NCBI GenBank assembly: GCA_050288165.1
Contig: JBNKDG010000009.1
Location: forward strand, 62,001 to 126,000
Direction: 5' to 3'
Source: JAPHTQ01 sp050288165
Lineage (GTDB): Bacteria; Pseudomonadota; Gammaproteobacteria; Thiohalomonadales; Thiohalomonadaceae
Length of the DNA stretch: 64,000 nt
The notes under the pieces are model-generated. The model was not told the origin of the DNA and made no database searches. It saw only the letters and a list, made by a program, of their open reading frames with translations. Each line of letters opens with the position of its first letter. Positions within the stretch are counted from its first letter, which is position 1. This document shows, in pieces, positions 26,425 through 34,741 of the stretch. A program made the translations under genes and the position numbers.

Positions 26425-27294
26425 TTACTCCCTTAGTGCCGTTGCCAGCAGAGCCGCCAGTGGTACATGGTTGCTGGGATGGCTGACGCTGTCGCTACTC
26501 CAGATATTTTCCACTCCAGCACGATGCAAGAGCGAAGCCACTTCGTCATCGAAGAGGGCATGGGTCACCAGACAGTGAATGGTGCCAGCACCTGCCCGCT
26601 TCAGTTTGATGGCAACGTCGGCAATGGTGTGGCCAGTGCTGATCATGTCATCGACCAGGATCACCTCGTGACCCCGGTAATCACAGTCGGGGAGGGTGAT
26701 CGCTACATCACGATCGCCGCGTCGTTCCTTGTGCGCAATGATGTATTGCAGACCAGCCGGTTCGGCGATGGCGCGCACCCACTGCTCAGACTCATCGTCT
26801 GGCCCAACCAGTAGCGGCGAAACGGTTTTTTCCGCAAGGAATTTACCCAGAGGTGCGGTAGCGGCAAGAGCGATCGCCTCACGATCAGGGATGGCCTGTT
26901 CCAGGCGGTCGATGCGGTGTAGATGCGGGTCGACGGTGATCACCCGTTCAAACAGTTGCGCCAGCCACTCACCGACGATGCGCTGACTCACCGCCTCGCC
27001 AGGATGGAAGGCGATGTCCTGACGCATGTAGCAGAGATAGGGGGCGACCAGCGTGAGTTTTTCCGCACCCAGTTGCCGTGCGGTTTGCGCCGCTAACAAT
27101 AGTTCGACCAGTTTGTCGTTGGGGTGATCGAGACTGCGGCAGATAATCACTTCACCCTGTAATGGACCGGGTACGGTGATCTTGCTTTCGCCATCGGGAA
27201 AACGATGCACTTCGATAAGAGCGAAAGGCGCACCAAGCGCAGCCGCCAGTGCTTCACCCTGTGCGCGATAATCTGCGAAACCGAGAACCCGCAC
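26425..27294 (-). CDS. ribose-phosphate pyrophosphokinase-like protein
   Basis: 289 residues from a GTG at 27294, which starts 1 bp after the upstream stop. PRPP-synthetase signatures: HRFPDGESK, VDPHLHRID (the bivalent-cation site), the flexible-loop block KERRGDRDV and the PRPP loop VILVDDMISTGHT. It is shorter than the usual 310-320 residues and looks like the archaeal/class III-like side branch, so a housekeeping Prs probably exists elsewhere. Coupling to the AMP-phosphorylase-like gene suggests joint action on ribose phosphates released from nucleotides. Confidence 0.85.
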   Translation of the reverse strand: MRVLGFADYRAQGEALAAALGAPFALIEVHRFPDGESKITVPGPLQGEVIICRSLDHPNDKLVELLLAAQTARQLGAEKLTLVAPYLCYMRQDIAFHPGEAVSQRIVGEWLAQLFERVITVDPHLHRIDRLEQAIPDREAIALAATAPLGKFLAEKTVSPLLVGPDDESEQWVRAIAEPAGLQYIIAHKERRGDRDVAITLPDCDYRGHEVILVDDMISTGHTIADVAIKLKRAGAGTIHCLVTHALFDDEVASLLHRAGVENIWSSDSVSHPSNHVPLAALLATALRE

Positions 27295-27295
27295 G

Positions 27296-28849
27296 TTAGA
27301 ACTCCATATAGGTCTGAATGACCTCATCCGCTCTGCCAATGTGATAACCACTGGTTTTTTCGGTAAAGGTTCTGGCGAAGTGATAATCGGACTGGTATTC
27401 GGCATGGACACGGTAGAGCGGTTCGCCCTGCGTTACCTCGTCGCCCAGTTTTTTCAGCATGTCGACACCGGCCCCTTTGTCCATCGGCGCACCGGCCAGG
27501 CGCGCCAGTTTACCCAGGTGATAGTTGTCGATCTCGATAATCGTGCCACTCGTTTCCGCACAAACTTCGAAACTGAGGTGACCAGGCTCAAGCTGCTCTT
27601 CACGTGCCCCCTGCGCCTGAATAATCTCCTGCATTTTTTTCAGCGCGCGACCTGAATCGAGGATGTCGCGGGCGATGGCATAGCCGTAGCCACCACGTAC
27701 GTCGGGATCGAACTCCAGTACCCGTCCGGCGAGGCGTAACGCCTTCTGTCGCAGATCGGAGGGGGCCTCTGGATCGTTATGCAACACCTGCATCACATCG
27801 CGTGCCTCCAATACCGGGCCGATGCCGCGACCGATCGGTTGTGAGCCGTCGGTGATGATCACTTCCAGATGAATACCCATGCGGTCGCCGATAAACTCGA
27901 ACAGTTTGCGCAGCGACAGCGCTTCCCGCATGTGGCGCACCTTGGCGCTGGGGCCGACCGGGATATCCAGCAGAAGGTGGGTGGAACCGGCGGCCAGTTT
28001 TTTCGACAGGATCGACGCAACCATCTGTCCCTGTGAGTCGATACCCAACGGACGTTCTACCGAGATCAACACATCGTCCGCCGGGGCAAGGCGTGCAGTA
28101 CCGCCCCAGGCGAGACAAGCGTGGTGCTTGCCTACCACGGCATGCATCTCGTCCGGGGTGAGATTCACTCGGGCCAGCACCTCCATGGTGTCGGCGGTGC
28201 CTGCCGGAGAAGTGATAGCGCGGGAAGAGGTCTTGGGCATCATCATGCCGTGGGCGGCAACGATCGGCACCACCAGCATAGAGGTGCGATTGCCAGGAAT
28301 GCCGCCGATGCAGTGTTTGTCGGCGATCAGTGGTTCGGGCCATGACAGACGATCACCCGATTCGAGCATGGCGCGAGTCAGGTGCAGGATCTCTTCGCGA
28401 TCCAGACCGGTCTGGCCAGAGGCGACGAGAAAGGCCGCCATCTCCATCTTGGAGTAGCGGTTGTTGACGATATCCTGGGTGATGCCGCTCAGATCATCCC
28501 AGTCGAGGCGCTCGCCATTGATCTTGCGACGTACCGCATCCATCGACGGCGGCAATTCGGCCTGGGCAACACTTATTGGGTGGCCTGGCGGTAAGCCGAG
28601 TTGATCGAAGGCCTGTTCGGAGAGCCCCAGTTCGCAAAGGCCGACGATTGATTCATCGTCCACTACGTTGAGTACGGCGAAGATATGTTTGCCGTCGGCC
28701 TTCACCATTACCTTGGTCAGGGCCTGAAATCCCTCGGCGCGATAAAACTCGCACTCGCGGTGCATGTAAGCCACGTTCTCACGGTAGGTATCGATAGCGA
28801 CCCGCCGTAGTTGTAGATGGCCGTTACTGCCGGTTTCTTTCTCGCTCAT
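27296..28849 (-). CDS. archaeal-type thymidine/AMP phosphorylase
   Basis: 517 residues, with an N-terminal ~90-residue extension that ordinary bacterial DeoA lacks and that is typical of AMP phosphorylases (DeoA-like, archaeal NMP pathway). Blocks seen: DKHCIGGIPGNRTSM, KTSSRAITSPAGTADTMEVL, the phosphate/pyrimidine region, GRGIGPVLEARDV and a C-terminal domain with GTIIEIDNYHLG and GAPMDKGAGVD. Characterised archaeal relatives phosphorolyse nucleoside monophosphates to ribose-1,5-bisphosphate, which can feed RuBisCO. Nucleotide or nucleoside specificity here is not decidable. First gene of a three-gene unit. Confidence 0.88.
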   Translation of the reverse strand: MSEKETGSNGHLQLRRVAIDTYRENVAYMHRECEFYRAEGFQALTKVMVKADGKHIFAVLNVVDDESIVGLCELGLSEQAFDQLGLPPGHPISVAQAELPPSMDAVRRKINGERLDWDDLSGITQDIVNNRYSKMEMAAFLVASGQTGLDREEILHLTRAMLESGDRLSWPEPLIADKHCIGGIPGNRTSMLVVPIVAAHGMMMPKTSSRAITSPAGTADTMEVLARVNLTPDEMHAVVGKHHACLAWGGTARLAPADDVLISVERPLGIDSQGQMVASILSKKLAAGSTHLLLDIPVGPSAKVRHMREALSLRKLFEFIGDRMGIHLEVIITDGSQPIGRGIGPVLEARDVMQVLHNDPEAPSDLRQKALRLAGRVLEFDPDVRGGYGYAIARDILDSGRALKKMQEIIQAQGAREEQLEPGHLSFEVCAETSGTIIEIDNYHLGKLARLAGAPMDKGAGVDMLKKLGDEVTQGEPLYRVHAEYQSDYHFARTFTEKTSGYHIGRADEVIQTYMEF

Positions 28850-28880
28850 GCATTGAGATTAACACAGGCTGGAAAAAGCG

Positions 28881-28913
28881 AAACCGCCCAGGCCACGTGG
28901 CGGTGGGCGGTTT
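28881..28913 (-). terminator. terminator after the cytochrome b561 gene
   Basis: AAACCGCCCA (28881-28890) pairs with TGGGCGGTTT (28904-28913); the loop holds the small palindrome CCACGTGG. On the minus strand CGCTTTTTCC follows. It separates the cytochrome unit from the phosphorylase gene. Confidence 0.75.
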
Positions 28914-28931
28914 GCTGGGGCAGAGTCAAAC

Positions 28932-29618
28932 TCAGGCAGAAATCAATGCGTAAACAATGCCACTGCTAATCGCGAGCAGTATTACCGCACGTACCAGCCC
29001 GCCGCCGCGCGTTTCTTCAATCTGGGTGTCGGCCGGCAGAGATTTGTAGCCGGTAAACATGGGGATGACCAGATTGTCGCCCTTACTCAGTTTGTGCCAG
29101 ATCACGGCGATAATATGCAGAGCGACCAGTGGCAACAGTATGTGGAACACATCTTCATGCAGACCGGTCAGGAAGTTGCTGGTGTTCTCTGACACGAGGT
29201 AGGCTAGTGGTCCTTCGAACATCACGTCATCGTTGGCAAACAACCCCAGTACTGACTGAGTCAGCACCAGAAATACCAATGCCACCACCATCCAGCCACC
29301 CAGCGGGTTATGTCCGGCTTCTAAGTGCGACTCTTTTGAAATGAGCGATGGTAGGTAAGCGAATACTGTGCGAGGGCTTTTTACAAATTGACTAAAGCGG
29401 GCATAGCTGCTGCCAACGATGCCCCACAACAGACGGAAAAGAATCAGGGCGAGCAAGGCGATGCCCAGTTTTGCGTGTAACTCGATTTTGTCGTCCAGTA
29501 TCTCGGCAGTGACAAACAATGTGACAAACAGAGCCAGTTGAATCCAGTGAAACAGGCGTACCGGAAGATCCCAGATCAGAACACGTTTATGCGGAATGTC
29601 ACCCTGTTGATTTGTCAT
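28932..29618 (-). CDS. cytochrome b561-family membrane protein
   Basis: 228 residues with four core membrane helices and a fifth at the C-terminus. Haem-ligand histidines are visible in VRLFHWIQL, IELHAKLG, LTGLHEDVFH and LVALHIIAVIWH, as in the Prok_cytochrom_B561 / hydrogenase b-type cytochrome family. It probably oxidises quinol and reduces the periplasmic cytochrome c' encoded just upstream. It is not linked to either hydrogenase here. Confidence 0.9.
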   Translation of the reverse strand: MTNQQGDIPHKRVLIWDLPVRLFHWIQLALFVTLFVTAEILDDKIELHAKLGIALLALILFRLLWGIVGSSYARFSQFVKSPRTVFAYLPSLISKESHLEAGHNPLGGWMVVALVFLVLTQSVLGLFANDDVMFEGPLAYLVSENTSNFLTGLHEDVFHILLPLVALHIIAVIWHKLSKGDNLVIPMFTGYKSLPADTQIEETRGGGLVRAVILLAISSGIVYALISA

Positions 29619-29642
29619 CGCCTTTTACCTTTCAGTGAAGAA

Positions 29643-29675
29643 CGACCGGACCGCATGTTGATGCGGTGCCGGTCG
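29643..29675 (-). terminator. hairpin between cytochrome c' and cytochrome b561 genes
   Basis: Two stacked 7-bp stems (CGACCGG/CCGGTCG and ACCGCAT/ATGCGGT) with a one-base bulge and a GTTG loop. It lies 12 bp after the cytochrome c' stop on the minus strand; TTCTTC follows. It is likely an attenuator or mRNA stabiliser that makes cytochrome c' more abundant than its partner. Confidence 0.55.
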
Positions 29676-29686
29676 GATTTTTGGAC

Positions 29687-30133
29687 TTAATCGGTCTTAT
29701 AGTCTTTGTGACAGGATTTGCAGGTAGAAGCGACCTTGCGGAATTGAATTTTCATCGCTTCTTCGTCACCACTTCTGCTGGCCTCCGCCAGTGCGGCGAC
29801 TTTTTCCTGGAAGATTTCAGCCTTGGCTTTGTAATCGTCTGCTTTTTCCCACACGGTTGCTCTTGCCTCGCTGCCTTTCTGGGAGCCGGGAATAAAGTAT
29901 TCCCAAGGCATCTTAGACAGTGCTTCCAGGTTGGCGGCACGCAAGGTGAATTCGCCTTTGTCGAAGGGGATTTTGTCTTTGGCCATGGCACCCATCGGTC
30001 CCAGGTTGGCGGCAATCAGGGTAAAGGCGGCCTTGCGAGCCTTAATCGCGCTCTTGATAGGATCGCGAGCGAAGGCGGTGCTTGCACTACCCAAAGCGAT
30101 AACAGCGGCGAGAGCAATAACACTTTTTCTCAT
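29687..30133 (-). CDS. cytochrome c' (class II c-type cytochrome)
   Basis: 148 residues from ATG 30133, chosen over an ATG five codons upstream because GGAG lies at the right distance and the signal peptide then starts MRKSVIALAAVIAL and is cut after AFA. The mature protein is a four-helix bundle with the haem motif CKSCH near the C-terminus (CKSCHKDYKTD), which defines class II. Such proteins bind NO or CO in the periplasm and can act as electron carriers. Paired with a b561-type membrane cytochrome. Confidence 0.93.
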   Translation of the reverse strand: MRKSVIALAAVIALGSASTAFARDPIKSAIKARKAAFTLIAANLGPMGAMAKDKIPFDKGEFTLRAANLEALSKMPWEYFIPGSQKGSEARATVWEKADDYKAKAEIFQEKVAALAEASRSGDEEAMKIQFRKVASTCKSCHKDYKTD

Positions 30134-30422
30134 TACTGGAGTCTCCATTTTGTTGATAACTTGGTAGGGATTCTCGGGGGGAGTATCTACTACCGTGTCT
30201 GAATACAGCCTGAAGGATTACACCATCGGTAAGCGCAGGATAAAAGGTCGTACATGGTATCTTTGCATTTCTTTGCGCGCTCTTTCCAGGCCGAAATGAA
30301 ACGAATGGCTTCCTGGTGTGGGGTTATATATTGTGCGTATTGGATTAATGTAATCGGCAATGACGTTCGACAGCTAATCTGTCCTTGAGCCAATCCCGAC
30401 TGCCATACTAATAAGGTGTTTC

Positions 30423-32606
30423 ATGACAATAAATACAAAAGCATCTCTTTATGATTTCTTGATCTGTCGGAATCAACACGATGATTCCTATCGTCTTTTC
30501 CGGCTGGAACCGGATGCACAAGAACTGTTCATCCCGGTGCCACTGGCTGCGGATACCTCTTTCGACCGCACCTGGTGTATGGCACAGGTGGGGGGATACC
30601 TGTTGCAGTGGAGCCCTATTTGCCAGCAGGACAAGGTGCCCGGTTATCAATACAAACTCATTGAATTCAAGCCTGATTCCCCGGATCCGTTGAACGGTCA
30701 GGCGCTCCAGAGCGGTTTCTGGAAGAAGACCAAGTTTTGGGGAAAGTACCGGACGTATTACAGTTCAAACCCCAATGAGGACCAGTATCTGAACCTCACT
30801 CCCATGAGCAGTTTTGTCCTGAACATGATCCCGGCAAAGGGCCGCGGTACGTTTGAATTGTGGAATTTCGATCCACAGCCGAATTCCCCCGGCCATGCGG
30901 ACCCCATTCCTTTCCCCTACACCGGCCAGGGCGGTTTTCCGCTGATCAAGGAGGGGCATACGCTGATCCCTGTTGGCAATTACGTGTTGGATCGTCTGCC
31001 TGACGGGAAACGTTTCCGTCTGTGGAGCTTCGATCCGCAGATGCATCCGCCCCTTGCGCTTCCGGCGGTTCAGGAAGGGCACTGGGATCACATCGACGAA
31101 CGCCACCAACTTACGGCCATCGGTGAGCATATTCTCGACTGGCGTGCAGATGAGGGGAGTTACCGGTTGTGGAAATTCGATCCTGATCATAAAGGCGTTC
31201 TTGTCGGCCCCATTCGCGAGGGAAAGTTGCCGGAGGGGATCGGCGCGGATGCGGTGCTAAGCGGATTCCAGCCGCGTATCCCTGTGCAGGACACGCTGGC
31301 CGCAACGCCGGGTACCATTGACTTCATGCGTTCGAAGATCAAGCACGTGGTCTACTACATGGTCGAGAGCCGTTCCTTCGACAACGTCTGTGGCTGGCTA
31401 TATGAGAACGGTGACGAAGGGTGTCACTACATCGGTTCGCAGCAACCGTTCGACGGTGCGAGCACGGATAACTTCAATTACGACGGTGACAAGAAGGTTT
31501 TCGTCAGCAAGTATCAGGACGGCAAACTCAGCGATCAGTGGGATCTGAAAATCATCGATCAGGACCCATTCCACGATACCAGCGATAACCTGCAACAGAT
31601 GTTTGCCGAAGCGCCCGGTTACTGGGGCCGTGCCAAGCCCGACATGGGCGGCTTTATTCTCAACAATGCCAACCCGCAGGTGATGGAAACCTTCGGTCCG
31701 GAGCAGCTACCGATCCTGAACGGACTGGCAAAACACTTCAGTGTTTCTGATCGCTGGTTCTGCTCCATCCCAGGCGGTACCGACGTCAATCGCGCATTCT
31801 CTGTCACCGGCTCAGCCTTTGACAAGCTCGGCACCTGGGAGGGAGGTAACGTCTACGAATACTGGCCCATGTTTCCCCACCGCCAGTCGATCTGGAAGGT
31901 GCTTTGGAGTCACGGTATTACCGACTGGAAGATCTATTACTCGGTACTTTGGGAAAAATGTATCTTCACCGACCAGCTTTACCTGAAAGGCCAGATTCCC
32001 TCTGTCGATGAGAACGCCAGCGAATACCTGGCCGACATCGAGCAGTTCAAGAAAGACGCCCAGAGCGGCAACCTGCCCGCGTTCAGTTTCCTGGAACCGG
32101 TCTGGATCGCGCCTTCCGGTGCCACCTCATACCATCCGGGTGCCGACATCGTGCCCGCAGAAAAAGCGCTTAACGACATCTACGAGGCGATCAAGAACGG
32201 ACCCGGTTGGGATGAGACGCTGCTGGTCATTACCTTCGACAAAAACAACGGCATCTACGATCATGTCGCACCGCCCTATGCCAAAAAGCCGTGGCCACAC
32301 GATCTGAACAACGGCTTTGCCTACGACCTGATGGGACCGCGTGTTCCGACCATCATGGTTTCGCCCTGGATCAAGGAGCAGACCGTGTTCCGTGCCGAGA
32401 GAGATATTCCGTTCGACTCGACGTCTTTTGCCGCCACGTTGCTTAACTGGTTCGGTGTGCCCCGAAATCTTTGGGGACTCGGCGATCGTATGGATGTCGC
32501 ACCGACTTTCGAATCGGTATTGCAGACGTCCGAGCCGAGAACGGATGCACCGACGTTGACACCGTCGTATGACAAATCGTTTCCGAAAGAGGGTAGCGAG
32601 TCCTGA
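30423..32606 (+). CDS. PLC/AcpA-like phosphoesterase with N-terminal repeat domain and altered active site
   Basis: 727 residues, no signal peptide. Residues 1-about 290 hold at least three or four imperfect ~60-residue repeats around FELWNFDPQ, FRLWSFDPQ and YRLWKFDPD, each followed by a short loop and a strand like GEHILDW. The C-terminal ~430 residues are the phosphoesterase (PF04185) fold of phospholipase C and acid phosphatase AcpA: VVYYMVESRSFDN, GGTDVNRAFSVTGSA, GWDETLLVITFDKNNGIYDHVAPP, MGPRVPTIMVSPW. Compared with the usual ENRSFDH and DEHGG or DDxGG motifs, residues 316 (Ser for Asn), 607 (Lys) and 608 (Asn) are changed, so metal binding may be altered or lost. It ends at a hairpin shared with the convergent DNase II gene. 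Confidence 0.82.
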   Translation: MTINTKASLYDFLICRNQHDDSYRLFRLEPDAQELFIPVPLAADTSFDRTWCMAQVGGYLLQWSPICQQDKVPGYQYKLIEFKPDSPDPLNGQALQSGFWKKTKFWGKYRTYYSSNPNEDQYLNLTPMSSFVLNMIPAKGRGTFELWNFDPQPNSPGHADPIPFPYTGQGGFPLIKEGHTLIPVGNYVLDRLPDGKRFRLWSFDPQMHPPLALPAVQEGHWDHIDERHQLTAIGEHILDWRADEGSYRLWKFDPDHKGVLVGPIREGKLPEGIGADAVLSGFQPRIPVQDTLAATPGTIDFMRSKIKHVVYYMVESRSFDNVCGWLYENGDEGCHYIGSQQPFDGASTDNFNYDGDKKVFVSKYQDGKLSDQWDLKIIDQDPFHDTSDNLQQMFAEAPGYWGRAKPDMGGFILNNANPQVMETFGPEQLPILNGLAKHFSVSDRWFCSIPGGTDVNRAFSVTGSAFDKLGTWEGGNVYEYWPMFPHRQSIWKVLWSHGITDWKIYYSVLWEKCIFTDQLYLKGQIPSVDENASEYLADIEQFKKDAQSGNLPAFSFLEPVWIAPSGATSYHPGADIVPAEKALNDIYEAIKNGPGWDETLLVITFDKNNGIYDHVAPPYAKKPWPHDLNNGFAYDLMGPRVPTIMVSPWIKEQTVFRAERDIPFDSTSFAATLLNWFGVPRNLWGLGDRMDVAPTFESVLQTSEPRTDAPTLTPSYDKSFPKEGSES

Positions 32607-32615
32607 GAAAAGGCT

Positions 32616-32640
32616 GCGTGGCATCGAAGTGATGCCACGC
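32616..32640. terminator. bidirectional hairpin between phosphoesterase and DNase II genes
   Basis: GCGTGGCATC-GAAGT-GATGCCACGC, a perfect 10-bp stem in the 39-bp gap between two convergent genes. No long T-run on either side. Confidence 0.65.
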
Positions 32641-32645
32641 TGTAT

Positions 32646-33674
32646 TCAGGAAGCGTGGGCTTGACTTAACTGATGTAATTTCTCTTCCGCACTCTTCAAT
32701 GCCTCCCACAGGTTCGGTTCCTGAAAGCAGAGGCTTCCACCGCCGCGTTTCTCCTGTGAGACCATGCGATTGAGATCGGCGATGCATACCCACGGCAACG
32801 AACTCGTTTCGTTCTTTAGTGCCACTGCCCATTTGGCGTGATCCTTGGTGTATGGCCACTTGTAGGTCAGCGAAGGTGATGCTTCGATGGTGACGTTCAG
32901 CAGGTCTTCGTCGAAATCGCTGGAGCGTTTGTCCTGCAGGGGTGTTACCGTGCCACGTCTCCAGGTCTCAACGACCAGATCGCACTTCAACTCGGGAGAG
33001 ACCAAATCGAGCCAGAAATCCTCGCCCCATTTGCGGCTCTTGGCGACGAGCAGAAACTCCTTGCCGCCCATGGACTTGAATCGAAGCGTCGACGGGGTTG
33101 CCGATTCATTCACCCCGGTGCCATGGAACAGAAGCGAGAGTGGTTCGTCCTTCTCCAGGGAAGAGGGTAGGCGGGAGCTTTCTGTCAGGATTTGCGGATT
33201 CTGCTGGCACAACATCTGCGCGGCGATCTTGTTGGCTGTTTGGTAATCGGGCAGGGTGATGCAGGTAAAGGTCTGGCCGTAGATCTCCTCGTCTGTTGGG
33301 AGCGTCGCCTCTCCGTTTGCAGGAAAACGCGGAGTCGAATGGAGCAGAAAGAGCGCAGAATCGCTCGCCTTGTCGAAGGCCAGAATGCCTTTGCAGTGAC
33401 CTTTTTCGGAACTGTTCTCCTCCTTGTCCACATGCTCATCGTTGTAGACGATATAGCCTGCACTTTCCGGCACATTGAAGATGGCAGTCAGGGTGTGGTT
33501 CAGTGCCTGGTTATCCTGGTCCAGGCCGACTGGCGAGAGCGCCAGCGTTTCGGAATCCGGATCGAAATAGAAAAAGTCGAAACCTTTGTTGGTTTTGGTT
33601 CCGGTATCCTTGGGGGTTTTATAGATCAACCACCAGTCCACCGATGCTCCCTGTTGGTTTTTGGCTTCTATCAT
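32646..33674 (-). CDS. bacterial DNase II-family acid endonuclease homologue
   Basis: 342 residues from ATG 33674. DNase II features: GASVDWWLIYKTPK near the N-terminus, GHCKGILAFDK then the first active-site His112 in FLLHSTPRFP, DEDLLNVTIEAS, and the second His279 in YTKDHAKWAV. Animal DNase II cuts DNA at acid pH with these two His-x-Lys-type centres and no metal; only scattered bacteria carry homologues. No signal peptide is visible from this start, and a GTG start 18 codons further up does not create one, so how it would be secreted is unclear. It faces the phosphoesterase gene tail to tail. Confidence 0.88.
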   Translation of the reverse strand: MIEAKNQQGASVDWWLIYKTPKDTGTKTNKGFDFFYFDPDSETLALSPVGLDQDNQALNHTLTAIFNVPESAGYIVYNDEHVDKEENSSEKGHCKGILAFDKASDSALFLLHSTPRFPANGEATLPTDEEIYGQTFTCITLPDYQTANKIAAQMLCQQNPQILTESSRLPSSLEKDEPLSLLFHGTGVNESATPSTLRFKSMGGKEFLLVAKSRKWGEDFWLDLVSPELKCDLVVETWRRGTVTPLQDKRSSDFDEDLLNVTIEASPSLTYKWPYTKDHAKWAVALKNETSSLPWVCIADLNRMVSQEKRGGGSLCFQEPNLWEALKSAEEKLHQLSQAHAS

Positions 33675-33921
33675 TACACCCGAATCTCCATGCAGTTCCG
33701 ATTTGAAGCATGAATCGTAGCAGAACACGCGCTTGCGGTGAGCACAGTGTTATTCCCGCAATAAAAGCTGCTTTTCCTCAAGGTACAATCCCGGGTGTCG
33801 ACATATAATCCTCGTATATCCATTTAGAGTATGATTGCGGTATGGTTACGGAGGGGAGAACCATCAACAAGTCGGCTGCGTGCCGATCCGTGTGTTTGTG
33901 TAGGCATTGGTTAATAACAAG

Positions 33922-34731
33922 ATGTTTCGCTATTTTGGCTTCGGTTCCAACATGAATACCACCTCACTGCGGGCCAAGGGCGTGGAGCCACTGGCAGCGC
34001 GGCGTGCGGTGTTGCACGGTTGGCGCCTGCGCTTCAATGTGCAGCACTTTTTTCGCCACGAGGGGGGGGTTGGCAATATCGAGCGCTCTGCAGCGCCTGA
34101 TGCCCATGTGCTCGGTGTGCTCTATGAGTGTCCTGACGATGCGTTGCAATCCCTGGACGCCATGGAGGCGTGCGGTCATGGTTATAACCGCATCACGGTT
34201 GAGGTGGAGGCGGATGGTAAGCGGGTGTCCGCGTTTACCTATGTCGGTATGCCAGAATTTATCGATGACAGTTGCCGACCGAGTCGCCGTTATTTGAATA
34301 TCGTGCTCGATGGTGCCCGCAGTGCGGGGCTTGACCCCGATTATCTGCGCGAGTTGGAGGCTCAGCCGGTCCACCAGATGGCTGAATCCCCACCGTTTGT
34401 ACCGCCGCCAGGTGATTATCCCGTGTTCGATGCCGCTTCACTGGCCCGGTATCCGCTGTATACGGGGCTTTACGGTGCGGTTTTCGATATGTCGCAGGCG
34501 CGACCGCTGCACGAATACCTGAAGGGTTTCTTCGGTGGCCGCGACATGACTCTGTTCCATCTCAAGCGGCTGGACAGCAGCGATGGCAACGAATCTATGG
34601 ACGATATCCAGCATGGACGCCTCAGCGAGGCCCAACTACGCTACCTCAATGGCTATCTGAACGAGTACGCTAGGGAGTATCGCTACGTGGGCCGCTTCGA
34701 TTACAACAACGAGTACAGCAACGAAGAGTGA
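33922..34731 (+). CDS. gamma-glutamylcyclotransferase-like protein
   Basis: 269 residues. The N-terminal ~150 residues have the GGCT/AIG2-like start FRYFGFGSNMNTTSLRAKGV and strands GVLYECPDDAL and VSAFTYVGMPEF. The C-terminal ~110 residues are an extension of unknown type (PVFDAASLARYPLYTG, then an acidic region and a Tyr/Asn-rich tail). Enzymes of this fold release 5-oxoproline from gamma-glutamyl peptides. ATG 33922 is used; a TTG five codons earlier is possible. 10 bp precede the next gene, with the ribosome site GAGGAGAG, so they form an operon. Confidence 0.75.
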   Translation: MFRYFGFGSNMNTTSLRAKGVEPLAARRAVLHGWRLRFNVQHFFRHEGGVGNIERSAAPDAHVLGVLYECPDDALQSLDAMEACGHGYNRITVEVEADGKRVSAFTYVGMPEFIDDSCRPSRRYLNIVLDGARSAGLDPDYLRELEAQPVHQMAESPPFVPPPGDYPVFDAASLARYPLYTGLYGAVFDMSQARPLHEYLKGFFGGRDMTLFHLKRLDSSDGNESMDDIQHGRLSEAQLRYLNGYLNEYAREYRYVGRFDYNNEYSNEE

Positions 34732-34741
34732 GGAGAGAGTA

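Noticed and set aside
32616..32640. Hairpin as a possible attachment site of an island
   Set aside because: It is placed as a shared terminator between convergent genes and no integrase or direct repeat accompanies it.
33804..33809. TATAAT upstream of the cyclotransferase-like gene
   Set aside because: A perfect -10 hexamer, but no -35 at 16-18 bp; not reported as a promoter.
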